Of a stretch of DNA of 64,000 bases, positions 34,272 through 44,367 are shown piece by piece. The position numbers were made by a program, and so were the translations under genes. Location of the stretch: NCBI GenBank assembly GCA_029212925.1, contig JARGOB010000010.1:1-64000 (forward strand). Direction: 5' to 3'. Positions within the stretch are counted from its first letter, which is position 1, and each line of letters starts with the position of its first letter. This stretch comes from Coxiellaceae bacterium. GTDB taxonomy: Bacteria > Pseudomonadota > Gammaproteobacteria > Coxiellales > Coxiellaceae. The notes under the pieces are model-generated. The model was not told the DNA's origin. It ran no database searches and saw only the letters and a list, made by a program, of their open reading frames with translations.

Positions 34272-37094
34272 ATGAGTAGACGCGAACCATCTCCAGAAGC
34301 ATTTTTAATAGGCCAAGCATTATTTGCGCCAAATGATGAGCGGGGTATTGATGCTTTTATTCAATTGCGAGATCGCTGCGACAAGCGCAAAGTGTTTACG
34401 CAACTCAAAGAGGCATTCACCTCTCCGCTTCCGCTGTCGAAAAAAATCATAGCCTATAAACATCTATGCTCCATGGATACACATAAAGTTTTTCTAAATT
34501 ACCTGCATAGTCGATTGCCTGAAATTTTAGATGTATTGAGCAGCCCAGATGATAAAGAGCAATTTCTATTAACTGCATGGGCTGAGTCACACGACGTAGT
34601 GATCAAGCGACGCTTGCAAGCTATCGCAAATCCGACGCAATTAGCCACTTTAGAAATACAGTTTCCCGATATCACTGATAAGTCACAGCAAGATGCATTA
34701 ATGTCGATCATTGAAAAGGGTAACGAAACAGCAATGTTGTATTGGCAAATCAAGCAACCCACGTTGTTACGAGCAGTTACACCGCGAGTAACCGATGAAG
34801 CAAAAGCAGGTTCTGTTGATGATGACAGCGATAATGACAGTGAGGACGGCAGTTATATTGATAACAATTTGATGCTGATGGATATGCTTGAGCACCCAGA
34901 ATTATTTATCTGCAAAAAAGTAGCTGAAGATGATGCGGATGATGGTATCGTTAGAGAAGTTGTTACTTTACACCCGGAGCGTATCCAGCGGCTTAAGCAG
35001 TATCTTGAATTTAAACTGAGTCAGCATGCAACAAGTCCATTTTACAACCGTTTGGCTTGTGAAGTATTAAGTGAGCTTAGAGGTATTTGTGGAACGCATG
35101 AACTAGATACTGATATTGTAAAATATAAGGTACATGCAAGCATTTATGGTGATATTGCTTATTCTAGAGAAATGCATACGAATAGTTCTCCTGCTGAGTT
35201 ATTAGAGCGAACAAAGATTCAGGATAAAGCAGCAATTTATATGTTGCATGCACTGGCTGGTGTGCCAATAGCCGAATGCGATAACAATGCGGTATCAGAT
35301 TTGTTAATTAGAATGACACCAGATTTACAGCGTGGGTATCGTCAAACATTAGCTGAATGTTATTTGATGGGTTACAGTGTGTCGAAAGATGTGATGTATG
35401 CCAATCAATTGTTAGGGCTAGATACTTCATTAACACCTTCTATTGTTGCAGAGCAAAAGCATGGCAGTGGAGCAAGCGGCGCGGCTCTTACTGTAGAGCT
35501 AAAAGCCCAGCAAGCCTTATATGATTGCCCTTACAGTATGCGATTTGGTGAAGTAACTACACGCAGTACCGAAGAATTAATGGCATTTAAGCAAAAGCAA
35601 ATTAGCACTCATATGTTAAATATTGGTTGTCCGCTCGAAGCGGTTACTGGCTATAGAAAAATTTTACCCGGTATATCAGTTGGAGACGAAGTACTAGAGG
35701 GTAGTTATGAGCAATATACAAGTCAGTCAATGGCTGAGCATTTCTCAAACTATATAAAAATACCTGGAATAGCTACCGAACAATTCTCAGGTGATGATTT
35801 GAAGGTTTTACAGACGAATGTATATACCAACTTAACGTCAGCAGATGCTAGCCTGCCTGATGCTATCTATGAGCGACTTAGACGGGGAGAGGTAGTTAAT
35901 GTTTATTCTGGGTGGTCTGGAAAAGCATTAGGTCATGTTTTGCAGTGCAGTTTTAAAATGATTAATGGTGAATGCTATTTAATGTATGCCAATAGTGGTG
36001 CGGGTTCAGAGCGAACCGGTTCGGGTATTACTTTATTTCATGTTGGTAATCCTGACATGCTAGCCTCTCCTGGTTTTGTTAAGCGCATACAAAGGGGGTT
36101 CTCAAATCTTGGGTTTGTTGTGTCTCTTGATAAGCGGCGGCATGGTTTAGGTAGAGATTTGCAGTTAACACCGGTAGGGTTTGTGCCTAAAAAACCACAA
36201 AAAAATGGAAATTGTGGGGTTAAGGCGGCGAAAAACCAAGTGCTGATGCATTTGATGTATGCCAAGCTTGCCGCGTCTTGCAGGTCTGAGGGCTGCCCAC
36301 CCAACCAAGCATTATTCGAGCGTTCACATCAAATAGCTTATGAGTGGTATAAACCTTTTGTAGCTTATAGTCGTCAACAATCGGTGTTGTCCGCATTAAA
36401 GTTTTGTGATGTCAGCTACCCAGCGCATATTGAGCTAGCGCAATTTGCGCATGTTATTCAACAAATACTGGATTATATCAAAACGAAAGATACCACCAAT
36501 CCAGCTGATTTGATGCAATTACTATTACCAGTGCAGCAATTTTTAAGAGTGACTGATATGGGTGATAGAGATAAGCTACTGACACAAGCGCAAGATATAA
36601 AAATCCAACTATTAGGAAATACTGTCGCCAAAGATGTGCAACATATTTCAGCTGTCTTAGATGCCTTTACACCTGACGAGCTAGCGCCACATACGGCTTT
36701 ATTAAATGCTGTTATGATCGCGGCAGCTAAGCAAGGGGATATTGCTGGTATTCAGCGTTGCCTGGAGAGTGGCTGTTCTGTTGATTATATTGAGCCCATA
36801 TATAACAGTACATTATTGATTGAGGCGGCTTCATGTGGCCAGACTGATTGCGCCAAGTGGTTGCTTGATCGGGGTGCTAATCCTTTTAAGAGCGACAACG
36901 AAGGCAAAATGGCTATGGATCATGCCAGAGATAACGGCCATGACCACTGCTTGCGTGTGATTGAAGCTTATCCAGATGAGCCTGTTCCGGCTCCTTCAGC
37001 ACTTGTGCGTCAGTCGCTGTTAACCCAACCCCGTAGTGCGATTGGTGATACACCCGCTTGTGATGAAGGAAATGCTGCCTCACCACACCTGTAA
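34272..37094 (+). CDS. Large ankyrin-repeat protein with possible permuted cysteine protease centre
   Basis: A 940-residue soluble protein beginning MSRREPSPEAF; an in-frame GTG 15 bp upstream is possible. Two or three ankyrin repeats lie near the C-terminus (TLLIEAASCGQTDCAKWLL, then DRGANPFKSDNEGKMAMDHA). In the middle, GKALGHVLQCSF (His at about 555), YLMYANSGAGS (Asn at about 574) and QKNGNCGVKAAK (Cys at about 648) give a His-Asn-Cys series like a permuted papain-type centre. An acidic stretch lies near residue 190. The ankyrin call is good; the protease call is inference. It lies just after a 20-bp repeat array. Confidence 0.75.
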   Translation: MSRREPSPEAFLIGQALFAPNDERGIDAFIQLRDRCDKRKVFTQLKEAFTSPLPLSKKIIAYKHLCSMDTHKVFLNYLHSRLPEILDVLSSPDDKEQFLLTAWAESHDVVIKRRLQAIANPTQLATLEIQFPDITDKSQQDALMSIIEKGNETAMLYWQIKQPTLLRAVTPRVTDEAKAGSVDDDSDNDSEDGSYIDNNLMLMDMLEHPELFICKKVAEDDADDGIVREVVTLHPERIQRLKQYLEFKLSQHATSPFYNRLACEVLSELRGICGTHELDTDIVKYKVHASIYGDIAYSREMHTNSSPAELLERTKIQDKAAIYMLHALAGVPIAECDNNAVSDLLIRMTPDLQRGYRQTLAECYLMGYSVSKDVMYANQLLGLDTSLTPSIVAEQKHGSGASGAALTVELKAQQALYDCPYSMRFGEVTTRSTEELMAFKQKQISTHMLNIGCPLEAVTGYRKILPGISVGDEVLEGSYEQYTSQSMAEHFSNYIKIPGIATEQFSGDDLKVLQTNVYTNLTSADASLPDAIYERLRRGEVVNVYSGWSGKALGHVLQCSFKMINGECYLMYANSGAGSERTGSGITLFHVGNPDMLASPGFVKRIQRGFSNLGFVVSLDKRRHGLGRDLQLTPVGFVPKKPQKNGNCGVKAAKNQVLMHLMYAKLAASCRSEGCPPNQALFERSHQIAYEWYKPFVAYSRQQSVLSALKFCDVSYPAHIELAQFAHVIQQILDYIKTKDTTNPADLMQLLLPVQQFLRVTDMGDRDKLLTQAQDIKIQLLGNTVAKDVQHISAVLDAFTPDELAPHTALLNAVMIAAAKQGDIAGIQRCLESGCSVDYIEPIYNSTLLIEAASCGQTDCAKWLLDRGANPFKSDNEGKMAMDHARDNGHDHCLRVIEAYPDEPVPAPSALVRQSLLTQPRSAIGDTPACDEGNAASPHL

Positions 37095-37204
37095 GCCTTG
37101 CTCTGGTTATTGTAAAATTTCATATAATTATATGCTTATGAATTTTTTCTCATCTTAATAGTTTCTTAACACTGATTGAATAGAATAGCCCTGAGATAAA
37201 TGAG

Positions 37205-38122
37205 ATGAGAGACGTTGCTATGAGTAGAATAAATGTCATTCGATTGATTATGCAGGAATATAAGGTAAAGACTGCCGAGAGCGCAAGTTCCAATCAGTAT
37301 CATGCCGTGGCTGCTGAGATCTCTGATAGCAGTGATGAACATGCAAATCCGTCTGCAGGTTTTCGTCAGTTAATTGACCTTGAAGTGCAGTCGCTGGTGT
37401 TGAAGTCATTTGAACCTGACACTGAACATTTATCGTCGGAGGATCAACTGTTTCGCAATAGTCTTGATTTATGCCGCTGTGTTTTACATCGCAGTGAGCA
37501 ATTGCATTTGCCGCATGGTCATCATGTTGACGAAGGATTTTTTGGTAAGGAGGCTCCTTTTTTGTCGTACAATGGCGGCAATACCGCTGAGTCCTTATCT
37601 GTATTCGTAACGCACTATATCAGACAGGCCCTCTGTGAGGGAGAGTCTTCCGCCTATAGCTTATTAAGGAATCTTGACCGGGTAACTGTGACGAGCAATT
37701 TATTGCTGTATTTTCGTAGTTTAGGTGCGAATGATCAACTTACATTATTTAAAGCTGTCTATAAACCATATGCCGAGACTAGTATCAGTAAAATTCATTC
37801 GATGTTAGTTGATGCGGTGTATACAGGTTTGGCAGATATTGTTAGCAGTATTAGTGACGATAATGCTAGAGTCGTATACCTTTCTGCAATGGCGAAAATC
37901 TGTGCTGACGTTAATTATAATGGCAGAGTCGACCGAGCAGTTCGCGGTGAATTAATAAAAATTAATCCTAGCTTAGTAACCGATGCTATGTTTGGCATTA
38001 TGCCAAGGCCAGCAGCAGCTGCTTTAAGCCGTTTATCACTGGTGTCACCAGGTGATACGGCAGTGGCCATTGAGTCTGAGGCCGCTAAAACACCAACTTC
38101 CAGGTTAGGGCCGCCAAGCTAG
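37205..38122 (+). CDS. Orphan protein of unknown function (305 aa)
   Basis: Mostly helical soluble protein with no recognised motif. The start could be the ATG at 37205 or the ATG at 37220 (MSRINVIR), which is better placed behind GAGAGACG. A Ser/Asp-rich segment lies near residues 40-55. The disordered tail (ESEAAKTPTSRLGPPS) is encoded within a 38-bp convergent overlap with the 3' end of glpF. It follows the large ankyrin gene by 110 bp in the same direction and may be its partner. Confidence 0.7.
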   Translation: MRDVAMSRINVIRLIMQEYKVKTAESASSNQYHAVAAEISDSSDEHANPSAGFRQLIDLEVQSLVLKSFEPDTEHLSSEDQLFRNSLDLCRCVLHRSEQLHLPHGHHVDEGFFGKEAPFLSYNGGNTAESLSVFVTHYIRQALCEGESSAYSLLRNLDRVTVTSNLLLYFRSLGANDQLTLFKAVYKPYAETSISKIHSMLVDAVYTGLADIVSSISDDNARVVYLSAMAKICADVNYNGRVDRAVRGELIKINPSLVTDAMFGIMPRPAAAALSRLSLVSPGDTAVAIESEAAKTPTSRLGPPS

Positions 38123-38813
38123 CGCCAATCAATGGCCCGACGATTGGTACCCATGCATAACGCCAATCGGAACTTCCTTTGCCATGAATTGGTAATAGCG
38201 CGTGTGCCAATCGCGGGCCTAAATCGCGAGCGGGATTGATCGCATAACCGGTTGGTCCACCGAGTGATAAACCGATTCCCCACACCAAAACGCCTACTAA
38301 ATAAGGTCCTATACCCACACTCGGGTGCCCTAATGTGGCATGACCAAAGATCGCACCGACACCGAGTACCAGTACGAACGTGCCAATGACTTCTGTCATT
38401 ACATTGCTGGGATAAGAACGGATGGCTGGGGCGGTGCTAAACACAGCGAGTTTTGCCGCTTTATCTTCAGTCGCTTTCCAATGTGGGTAATAAGCTATCC
38501 ACACAATAGCGGCGCCAACGAATGCACCGGCTAATTGCACCAGCATGGTAATGGCCATTCGCTTTAGTGTGTACGTGCCCAATAACGTTTTGGCAAAAGT
38601 AACGGCAGGGTTAATATCAGCTTGCACCGAGCCGGCAGATTGGGCGACAAATACACCAATCACTACTGCAACAAACCAACCAGTAGCAATAGTAATCCAA
38701 CCGGCATCAGCGCCCTTGGAGTGTTGCAGTACTACATTGGCAACTACACCTCCGCCAAATACGATTAAAAACGCAGTGCCAAGAAATTCGCCGAGCAGTG
38801 GGTGTGGGATCAT
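38085..38813 (-). CDS. glpF: Glycerol uptake facilitator (aquaglyceroporin)
   Basis: Six-helix MIP channel with two half-helix motifs: NPAVTFA (Asn68) and NPARDLGPR in the second half. The Asp after NPAR is the signature of glycerol facilitators rather than water-only aquaporins. Length is 242 residues. Its start overlaps the glpD stop by 4 bp (ATGA), so glpD-glpF are co-translated. The 3' end overlaps the convergent orphan gene by 38 bp. Confidence 0.93.
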   Translation of the reverse strand: MIPHPLLGEFLGTAFLIVFGGGVVANVVLQHSKGADAGWITIATGWFVAVVIGVFVAQSAGSVQADINPAVTFAKTLLGTYTLKRMAITMLVQLAGAFVGAAIVWIAYYPHWKATEDKAAKLAVFSTAPAIRSYPSNVMTEVIGTFVLVLGVGAIFGHATLGHPSVGIGPYLVGVLVWGIGLSLGGPTGYAINPARDLGPRLAHALLPIHGKGSSDWRYAWVPIVGPLIGASLAALTWKLVF

Positions 38814-40321
38814 GTCAGTTCCATATATTGCAGTAAGTCGTGTTGTTGTTTGTCACTGAGTGCTAAACCGAGTTTTGTGCGTCGCCATAAAATGTCTTCT
38901 GCGGTTTGTGCCCACTCGTGTTCACATAAATAATCGATTTCAGTTTGATATAAGTCTGCACCAAAATGACGCCCTAAATCTTCAGTTGTTTTTTTGCCAG
39001 ATAATAACGTTTCAATGCGATTGCCGTATAGGCGGCAGTAACGTTTAATGAGATCTGCTGGTATGTCTGGGTTATTGTGTTGTTTGTTTTTTATGTAAAC
39101 GCCCAGCGATAACCCATTTAGATTGCCGCCGGGTAAAAAGGCTTCGGCTGTCCATTCATCACCCATTGTTGGAAAAAATGGTTCTAATTTTTCTAAAGTA
39201 TCACGTGCCAATAAACGCGCGGTCGTAAGTTTGCCACCGGTAACAGTAAGTAACGGTGCGTCATCACTGTGTTGGTCTAAAATAACCTGATAATCACGAC
39301 TAATTTCACTGGGCAGCTTACCTTCTTCGTCTAGCAATGGCCGGACGCCACTGTATTGCCAAACAATATCTTTTGCTGAAATTGGTTTTTTAAAATAATG
39401 ATTGACTAACACCGTTAGGTAGTCGACTTCTTCGTGATTAATGTGCGCTTCACCAGGTGCGTCATGAAATACTTCATCGGTGGTGCCAATTAAAGAATAG
39501 TGTTGCATATAGGGAATAACGAATACGATACGTTTATCTATGTTTTGTAATATATAGGCCTGATTGCCATTATATAGTTTGGGCACAACAATATGACTGC
39601 CTTTAATTAAGCGCAAGCGATGCGGATGGCATGGCTTTATCAGTTGTTGTGATACATGACCGACCCATGGCCCAGCAGCATTAACCAAGGCCTTACTTCG
39701 AATGTGTTGTGTTTGTTGTGTGTCTTGATTGAGCAGCGTTATATTCCAGTATGAGCGTTGTTGATTTAGTTTTGCCTGTGTGCATTTATGTTGGGTTTTT
39801 ATTATGGCGCCATGCTGTTGTGCTTGTTGTGCAATGCTGATAACGACACGAGCGTCATCACAAAAGCAATCATAATAACTGAAGCCATATTGAATGCGAC
39901 CGGCAAGTGAGGTCAGTAATTCATTGTCATTACGATTAAAGTGTCCACTAGCAGGGATTGAGCGACGCTTGGCTAAGTGATCGTAAAACCATAAGCCGAG
40001 CTTTATAACCCATTTCGGTCTCAGGTGTTTTTCGTAGGGCAATATAAACTGCAGCGGTTTGATCAGGTGGGGTGCGCGTTGCAACCAGATTTCTCGTTCG
40101 GCCAAAGCATGCCTGACGAGTCTGAATTCGTTTTGTTCGAGGTAACGCAGACCGCCGTGAATCAGTTTGCTGCTATAGGATGATGTACCGCTGGCAAGGT
40201 CATTTTGTTCGCACAGTAATACGGATAGTCCGCGGCCTGCAGCATCTGCTGCAATACTGCAGCCATTAACACCGCCGCCAATCACGACGAGATCGTAACT
40301 TTGTACATTATCAAAGGTCAT
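38810..40321 (-). CDS. glpD: Aerobic glycerol-3-phosphate dehydrogenase
   Basis: FAD-dependent membrane-associated enzyme oxidising glycerol-3-phosphate to dihydroxyacetone phosphate and feeding electrons to quinone, here probably used by the CyoABCD oxidase. The FAD-binding IGGGVNGCSIAADAAGRG lies near the N-terminus, with LIHGGLRYLE following. I start at the ATG at 40321 (MTFDNVQ), preceded by GGAAA; the longer frame to 40387 adds 22 residues that are not family-like. About 503 residues, as usual. It is divergent from glpK and overlaps glpF. Confidence 0.95.
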   Translation of the reverse strand: MTFDNVQSYDLVVIGGGVNGCSIAADAAGRGLSVLLCEQNDLASGTSSYSSKLIHGGLRYLEQNEFRLVRHALAEREIWLQRAPHLIKPLQFILPYEKHLRPKWVIKLGLWFYDHLAKRRSIPASGHFNRNDNELLTSLAGRIQYGFSYYDCFCDDARVVISIAQQAQQHGAIIKTQHKCTQAKLNQQRSYWNITLLNQDTQQTQHIRSKALVNAAGPWVGHVSQQLIKPCHPHRLRLIKGSHIVVPKLYNGNQAYILQNIDKRIVFVIPYMQHYSLIGTTDEVFHDAPGEAHINHEEVDYLTVLVNHYFKKPISAKDIVWQYSGVRPLLDEEGKLPSEISRDYQVILDQHSDDAPLLTVTGGKLTTARLLARDTLEKLEPFFPTMGDEWTAEAFLPGGNLNGLSLGVYIKNKQHNNPDIPADLIKRYCRLYGNRIETLLSGKKTTEDLGRHFGADLYQTEIDYLCEHEWAQTAEDILWRRTKLGLALSDKQQHDLLQYMELT

Positions 40322-40401
40322 TGCGGTTTCCGATATTGCCCTCACAGCTAGATACGGTAATATAACATGACAATTACAGCGAATCATCAGTAAGGAACGT
40401 T

Positions 40402-41928
40402 ATGACTCATATCATTGCCATTGATCAAGGAACCACCAGTACGCGCGCCATTGTGTTTGATCGCAATGGTAAAGCATTAGCTAGTCATCAAATTGAACTG
40501 CACCAGTTTTTTCCGCATGAGGGCTGGGTGGAACATAATGCCGAAGAAATTTGGCAGTCGACAGTGCACTGCGTGCAACAAGCGATAGCTAAAGCGAAAT
40601 TAACTGCCGGTGATATTGCAGCGATAGGTATATCTAATCAGCGTGAAACGACCGTGCTTTGGGATAAAGAAACGGGGGAGCCTATTTACCATGCCATTGT
40701 TTGGCAAGATCGACGTACGGCAGCCATGTGTCAACGCTTTAAGTCACAAAAAGGCGTTGAGGCGATGGTCAGTGAAAAAACCGGTTTATTACTAGACCCA
40801 TATTTTTCAGCGACAAAAATTGCATGGCTATTGGCGCATGTTGAAGGTGCGCGTGCCGCGGCGCAGAAAGGGCGGTTGTTGTTTGGTACCATTGAGAGTT
40901 ATTTGTTGTGGAAGCTAACGGGTGGCGAAAAACATTTAACGGATGCTACAAATGCTTCACGTACCTTGCTGTTTAATATTCATAATCAGCAGTGGGATAA
41001 AGAGTTACTTGAGCTTTTTGATATACCTGCTCATGTATTACCTGAGGTAGTTGATAATGTCGGGCAATTCGGTCAATCATTACCTGAATTGTTTGGTGAA
41101 TCGATTGCTATTACAGGCATGGCTGGTGACCAACAAGCAGCAACGGTGGGGCAGGCTTGCTTTCAACCGGGTATGTTAAAAAGCACTTATGGTACCGGTT
41201 GCTTTATGTTACTTAATACGGGCGATAAAATATTACGTTCTCGTAGCCGATTATTATCAACGGTGGCATACCGTATTGATGGTCAAGTTACTTATGGTTT
41301 GGAAGGCAGTATTTTTGTTGCCGGTGCGGCAATACAATGGTTGCGCGACAATATGGGCATGGTAAAGCATGCGGCTGATTCTGAATTGATATGCCAAGAA
41401 GTCAGCGATTGCGGTGGCGTCTATATGGTGCCAGCCTTTACTGGTATGGGAGCGCCGTACTGGGACCCTGAAGCACGAGCTGCAATTTTAGGTATGACTA
41501 GAGACACTGGAAGTAAACATATCGTACGTGCAGCGGTTGAATCGGTGTGTTACCAAAGTAAAGATCTGTTGCAGGCGATGCTGAATGATGGCGCTGATGT
41601 GCCTAACACGATTCGAGTGGATGGTGGCATGGTGTCAAATAATTGGATGTTACAGTTTTTAGCGGATTTATTAGTAACACGCGTCGATAGGCCGTCTTGT
41701 ATCGAAACCAGTGCGCTGGGTGCTGCGTATTTAGCAGGGTTGGGTGTTGGGTTGTATCAAGATCTTGATGAAATTAGTGAGCTGTGGCAATTAGAATGCG
41801 AGTTCGCGCCTGAAGCGTCTCGAGAACCGTATGAGCTTGCTTATCAAGGTTGGTTGCAAGCAGTTGGCCGTGTCGTTGGTCATCACGCTATTGAAATCTC
41901 ACAGCAACCTGCTACGCTTACAGAATAA
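40402..41928 (+). CDS. glpK: Glycerol kinase
   Basis: Phosphorylates glycerol with ATP to glycerol-3-phosphate. The FGGY family N-terminal phosphate motif IAIDQGTTSTRAIVFD, the QRETTVLWDKETGEP block, the DATNASRTLLFN segment and GMAGDQQAA are all present. The 508-residue length is normal. AAGGAACG precedes the ATG. It is transcribed divergently from glpD with about 80 bp between, so a shared control region is likely. Together with glpF and glpD it makes a complete glycerol uptake and catabolism set. Confidence 0.97.
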   Translation: MTHIIAIDQGTTSTRAIVFDRNGKALASHQIELHQFFPHEGWVEHNAEEIWQSTVHCVQQAIAKAKLTAGDIAAIGISNQRETTVLWDKETGEPIYHAIVWQDRRTAAMCQRFKSQKGVEAMVSEKTGLLLDPYFSATKIAWLLAHVEGARAAAQKGRLLFGTIESYLLWKLTGGEKHLTDATNASRTLLFNIHNQQWDKELLELFDIPAHVLPEVVDNVGQFGQSLPELFGESIAITGMAGDQQAATVGQACFQPGMLKSTYGTGCFMLLNTGDKILRSRSRLLSTVAYRIDGQVTYGLEGSIFVAGAAIQWLRDNMGMVKHAADSELICQEVSDCGGVYMVPAFTGMGAPYWDPEARAAILGMTRDTGSKHIVRAAVESVCYQSKDLLQAMLNDGADVPNTIRVDGGMVSNNWMLQFLADLLVTRVDRPSCIETSALGAAYLAGLGVGLYQDLDEISELWQLECEFAPEASREPYELAYQGWLQAVGRVVGHHAIEISQQPATLTE

Positions 41929-41960
41929 CGCGTTCTTACTCAATGGATTAGGAGATCCCC

Positions 41961-42317
41961 ATGAAGATTCGATTGATTGCTTTAACAGCCCTGGTTGCTT
42001 CAGCTGCATTGCCACTATCTATTAACGCGGCAGCTAAGCCAGCTGCTGGCGGTGGTTCGAATACTCAGCAAATTGTGCAACAACTGCAGTCGCAAATTAA
42101 GCAGGTGCAAGGCAGTATCGCTCCTGCGATTCAGGCGCAAGCTAAGGTGACACAGAAACAAATACAGCAGCTGCAAACGCAAACACAGAGCCAATTTAAG
42201 CACATGCAAGACCAGCTGCAGAAGCTACAAGATAATTTAATCAAGCAAATTCAAAAGGTTGCAAGCATGAGGTCAGGCAGTGCGCCTTTGACACCATTGC
42301 CAGCCAAGAAGAAGTAG
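41961..42317 (+). CDS. Small exported Gln-rich coiled-coil protein
   Basis: A 118-residue protein with a signal peptide (MKIRLIALTALVASAALPLS, cleavage near NAA-AKP). The mature part is a Gln-rich helix with heptad-like spacing (QQIVQQLQSQIKQVQG, then QIQQLQTQTQSQF) and a basic tail. AGGAGATC precedes the ATG, 32 bp after glpK. Likely periplasmic and oligomeric; function unknown. Confidence 0.8.
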   Translation: MKIRLIALTALVASAALPLSINAAAKPAAGGGSNTQQIVQQLQSQIKQVQGSIAPAIQAQAKVTQKQIQQLQTQTQSQFKHMQDQLQKLQDNLIKQIQKVASMRSGSAPLTPLPAKKK

Positions 42318-42345
42318 CGCAATCATAAGGGGCTAGGAAATATTA

Positions 42346-42376
42346 TCCGGACCCCGGCTCGGAGGGGCGGGATGAT
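42346..42376. repeat. Degenerate REP-like element
   Basis: TCCGGACCCCGGCTCGGAGG followed by GGCGGGATGATA is a diverged form of the CCCGGCTCGGGGGCCGGGATGAC element seen at 34076. A single unit without tandem expansion. Confidence 0.6.
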
Positions 42377-42472
42377 AAATGCAAATACTGAGGGGACTGG
42401 TTTATATTATTCAGTGCTTGATTGGTGAAGATTTGATATACTCACTCGTTTTTGCATACTAAAGAGTAAATT

Positions 42473-44293
42473 ATGTCCGCACAGATTCGTAACATCGCTA
42501 TCATCGCCCATGTTGATCATGGTAAAACCACGTTAGTTGACCAGCTACTTCGTCAGTCTGGCACGCTTAATGAGCGTTCTGAGCCCGTGGAGCGGGTGAT
42601 GGATTCAAATGATCTTGAGCGCGAGCGCGGTATTACGATTCTATCGAAGAATACAGCTATTCATTGGCAAGATTTCCATATCAATATCGTTGACACACCG
42701 GGCCACGCCGATTTTGGTGGTGAGGTGGAGCGTATTTTATCCATGGTGGATTCCGTGTTGCTATTGGTAGATGCTGTTGAAGGGCCAATGCCGCAAACTC
42801 GATTTGTAACCCAAAAAGCATTCTCATGGGGGTTAAAACCCATTGTTGTTATTAATAAGGTTGATCGTGACGGTGCACGTCCAGATTGGGTAATCGATCA
42901 AGTATTCGACCTGTTTGTGAATCTTGGCGCTACCGATGAGCAACTCGACTTCCCAGTGATCTATGCGTCAGCTTTGCAAGGCTGGGCGTCAATGGAGCTG
43001 GAAGGCGAACAAAAAGATATGCAACCATTGTTCGAGTTGATCGCTAATAAAGTAAGCCCACCTAATGTGGACATCGAAAAGCCATTTCAAATGCAAATCA
43101 GTTCATTGGCATATTCAAGTTATGTCGGTGCAATTGGTGTAGGACGCGTTAAGTCGGGTACCGTTAGTGTTAATCAACAAGTCACTGTTATTGATCGTGA
43201 TGGTAAAACGCGTAAGGGTAAAGTTGGTCAAGTACTTGGTTTTCTGGGCTTAGAAAAAACACCGGTTGATAAGGCAGAGGCGGGTGATATTATTTCTGTT
43301 ACCGGAATTGACCCGATTAATATTTCTGATACGTTGTGTGACCCCGAAGCCGTAGAAGCTTTGCCGGCGCTTACGGTTGATGAACCGACAGTAACAATGA
43401 CATTCCAAGTGAATAGCTCACCATTTGCTGGTAAAGAAGGTAAATACGTAACGTCGCGTCAAATACATGATCGCCTACAACGCGAATTAATTGCCAATGT
43501 GGCTTTGCGTGTGGCTGATGGCGAAAGCGCTGATCAATATGTCGTTTCTGGTCGCGGTGAATTGCATTTGGCGGTGTTAATTGAAACCATGCGTCGTGAG
43601 GGTTTTGAGTTTGCTGTTTCACGTCCAGAGGTGGTGTATAAAGAAATTGATGGTGTCATGCATGAGCCATATGAACAATTGATGCTGGATGTTGAAGAAA
43701 CACATCAGGGTACTATGATGCAGCAGTTAGCTGATCGCCAAGCAAAATTACAAAACTTAGAAATCGATGGTAACGGTCGAGTACGGATTGAGTTTATTAT
43801 TCCTACCCGTGGCTTAATTGGTTTTCATTCTAAATTCTTAACCATGACCTCGGGTACGGGTGTGATGCATCATATTTTTGATCACTATGGCAAAGTAAAT
43901 AGCACCAAGATTAAACACCGTAGTCGTGGCGTGTTGATTTCAAACGCACAAGGCACCAGTCGTGGTTATGCATTATGGAATTTGCAGGAGCGTGGTAAGA
44001 TGTTTATTGGTCCGCAAGTTGATGTCTATGAAGGTATGATTGTAGGATTGCATTCACGTGAAAATGATTTAGTAGTGAATGTGATTAAAGAAAAACAACT
44101 GACTAACGTTCGTGCTTCAGGTACTGATGAAAATATTGCGTTGACACCTGCAGTTGAACATACGTTGGAACAAGCGTTAGACTTTATTGATGATGATGAG
44201 CTGGTTGAAGTAACGCCTGTGTCGATTCGCTTACGTAAAAAATTCTTGAAGGAGCATGAGCGCAAACGTGCATCACGTTCAGGCACAAGCTAA
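42473..44293 (+). CDS. typA: Translational GTPase TypA/BipA
   Basis: Ribosome-binding GTPase of the elongation-factor family, involved in 50S assembly and stress or cold adaptation. The G1 loop AHVDHGKTT, the effector region [12 protein letters not shown]3 [14 protein letters not shown] and G4 [13 protein letters not shown] are visible. The C-terminal BipA-specific domain ([20 protein letters not shown]) is complete. Length is 606 residues, as usual. It stands alone with a REP element on each side. Confidence 0.97.
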   Translation: MSAQIRNIAIIAHVDHGKTTLVDQLLRQSGTLNERSEPVERVMDSNDLERERGITILSKNTAIHWQDFHINIVDTPGHADFGGEVERILSMVDSVLLLVDAVEGPMPQTRFVTQKAFSWGLKPIVVINKVDRDGARPDWVIDQVFDLFVNLGATDEQLDFPVIYASALQGWASMELEGEQKDMQPLFELIANKVSPPNVDIEKPFQMQISSLAYSSYVGAIGVGRVKSGTVSVNQQVTVIDRDGKTRKGKVGQVLGFLGLEKTPVDKAEAGDIISVTGIDPINISDTLCDPEAVEALPALTVDEPTVTMTFQVNSSPFAGKEGKYVTSRQIHDRLQRELIANVALRVADGESADQYVVSGRGELHLAVLIETMRREGFEFAVSRPEVVYKEIDGVMHEPYEQLMLDVEETHQGTMMQQLADRQAKLQNLEIDGNGRVRIEFIIPTRGLIGFHSKFLTMTSGTGVMHHIFDHYGKVNSTKIKHRSRGVLISNAQGTSRGYALWNLQERGKMFIGPQVDVYEGMIVGLHSRENDLVVNVIKEKQLTNVRASGTDENIALTPAVEHTLEQALDFIDDDELVEVTPVSIRLRKKFLKEHERKRASRSGTS

Positions 44294-44317
44294 ATTGTTA
44301 CCCGGGTTGGGTAAACT

Positions 44318-44345
44318 GTCATCCCGGGCTTGATTCGGGATCCAG
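44318..44345. repeat. REP-like palindrome
   Basis: GTCATCCCGGGCTTGATTCG followed by GGATCCAG is a single complete copy of the element at the window start. It lies in the 74-bp gap between typA and the patatin gene. Confidence 0.8.
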
Positions 44346-44367
44346 AGCCATATAAGGATATATAAAC

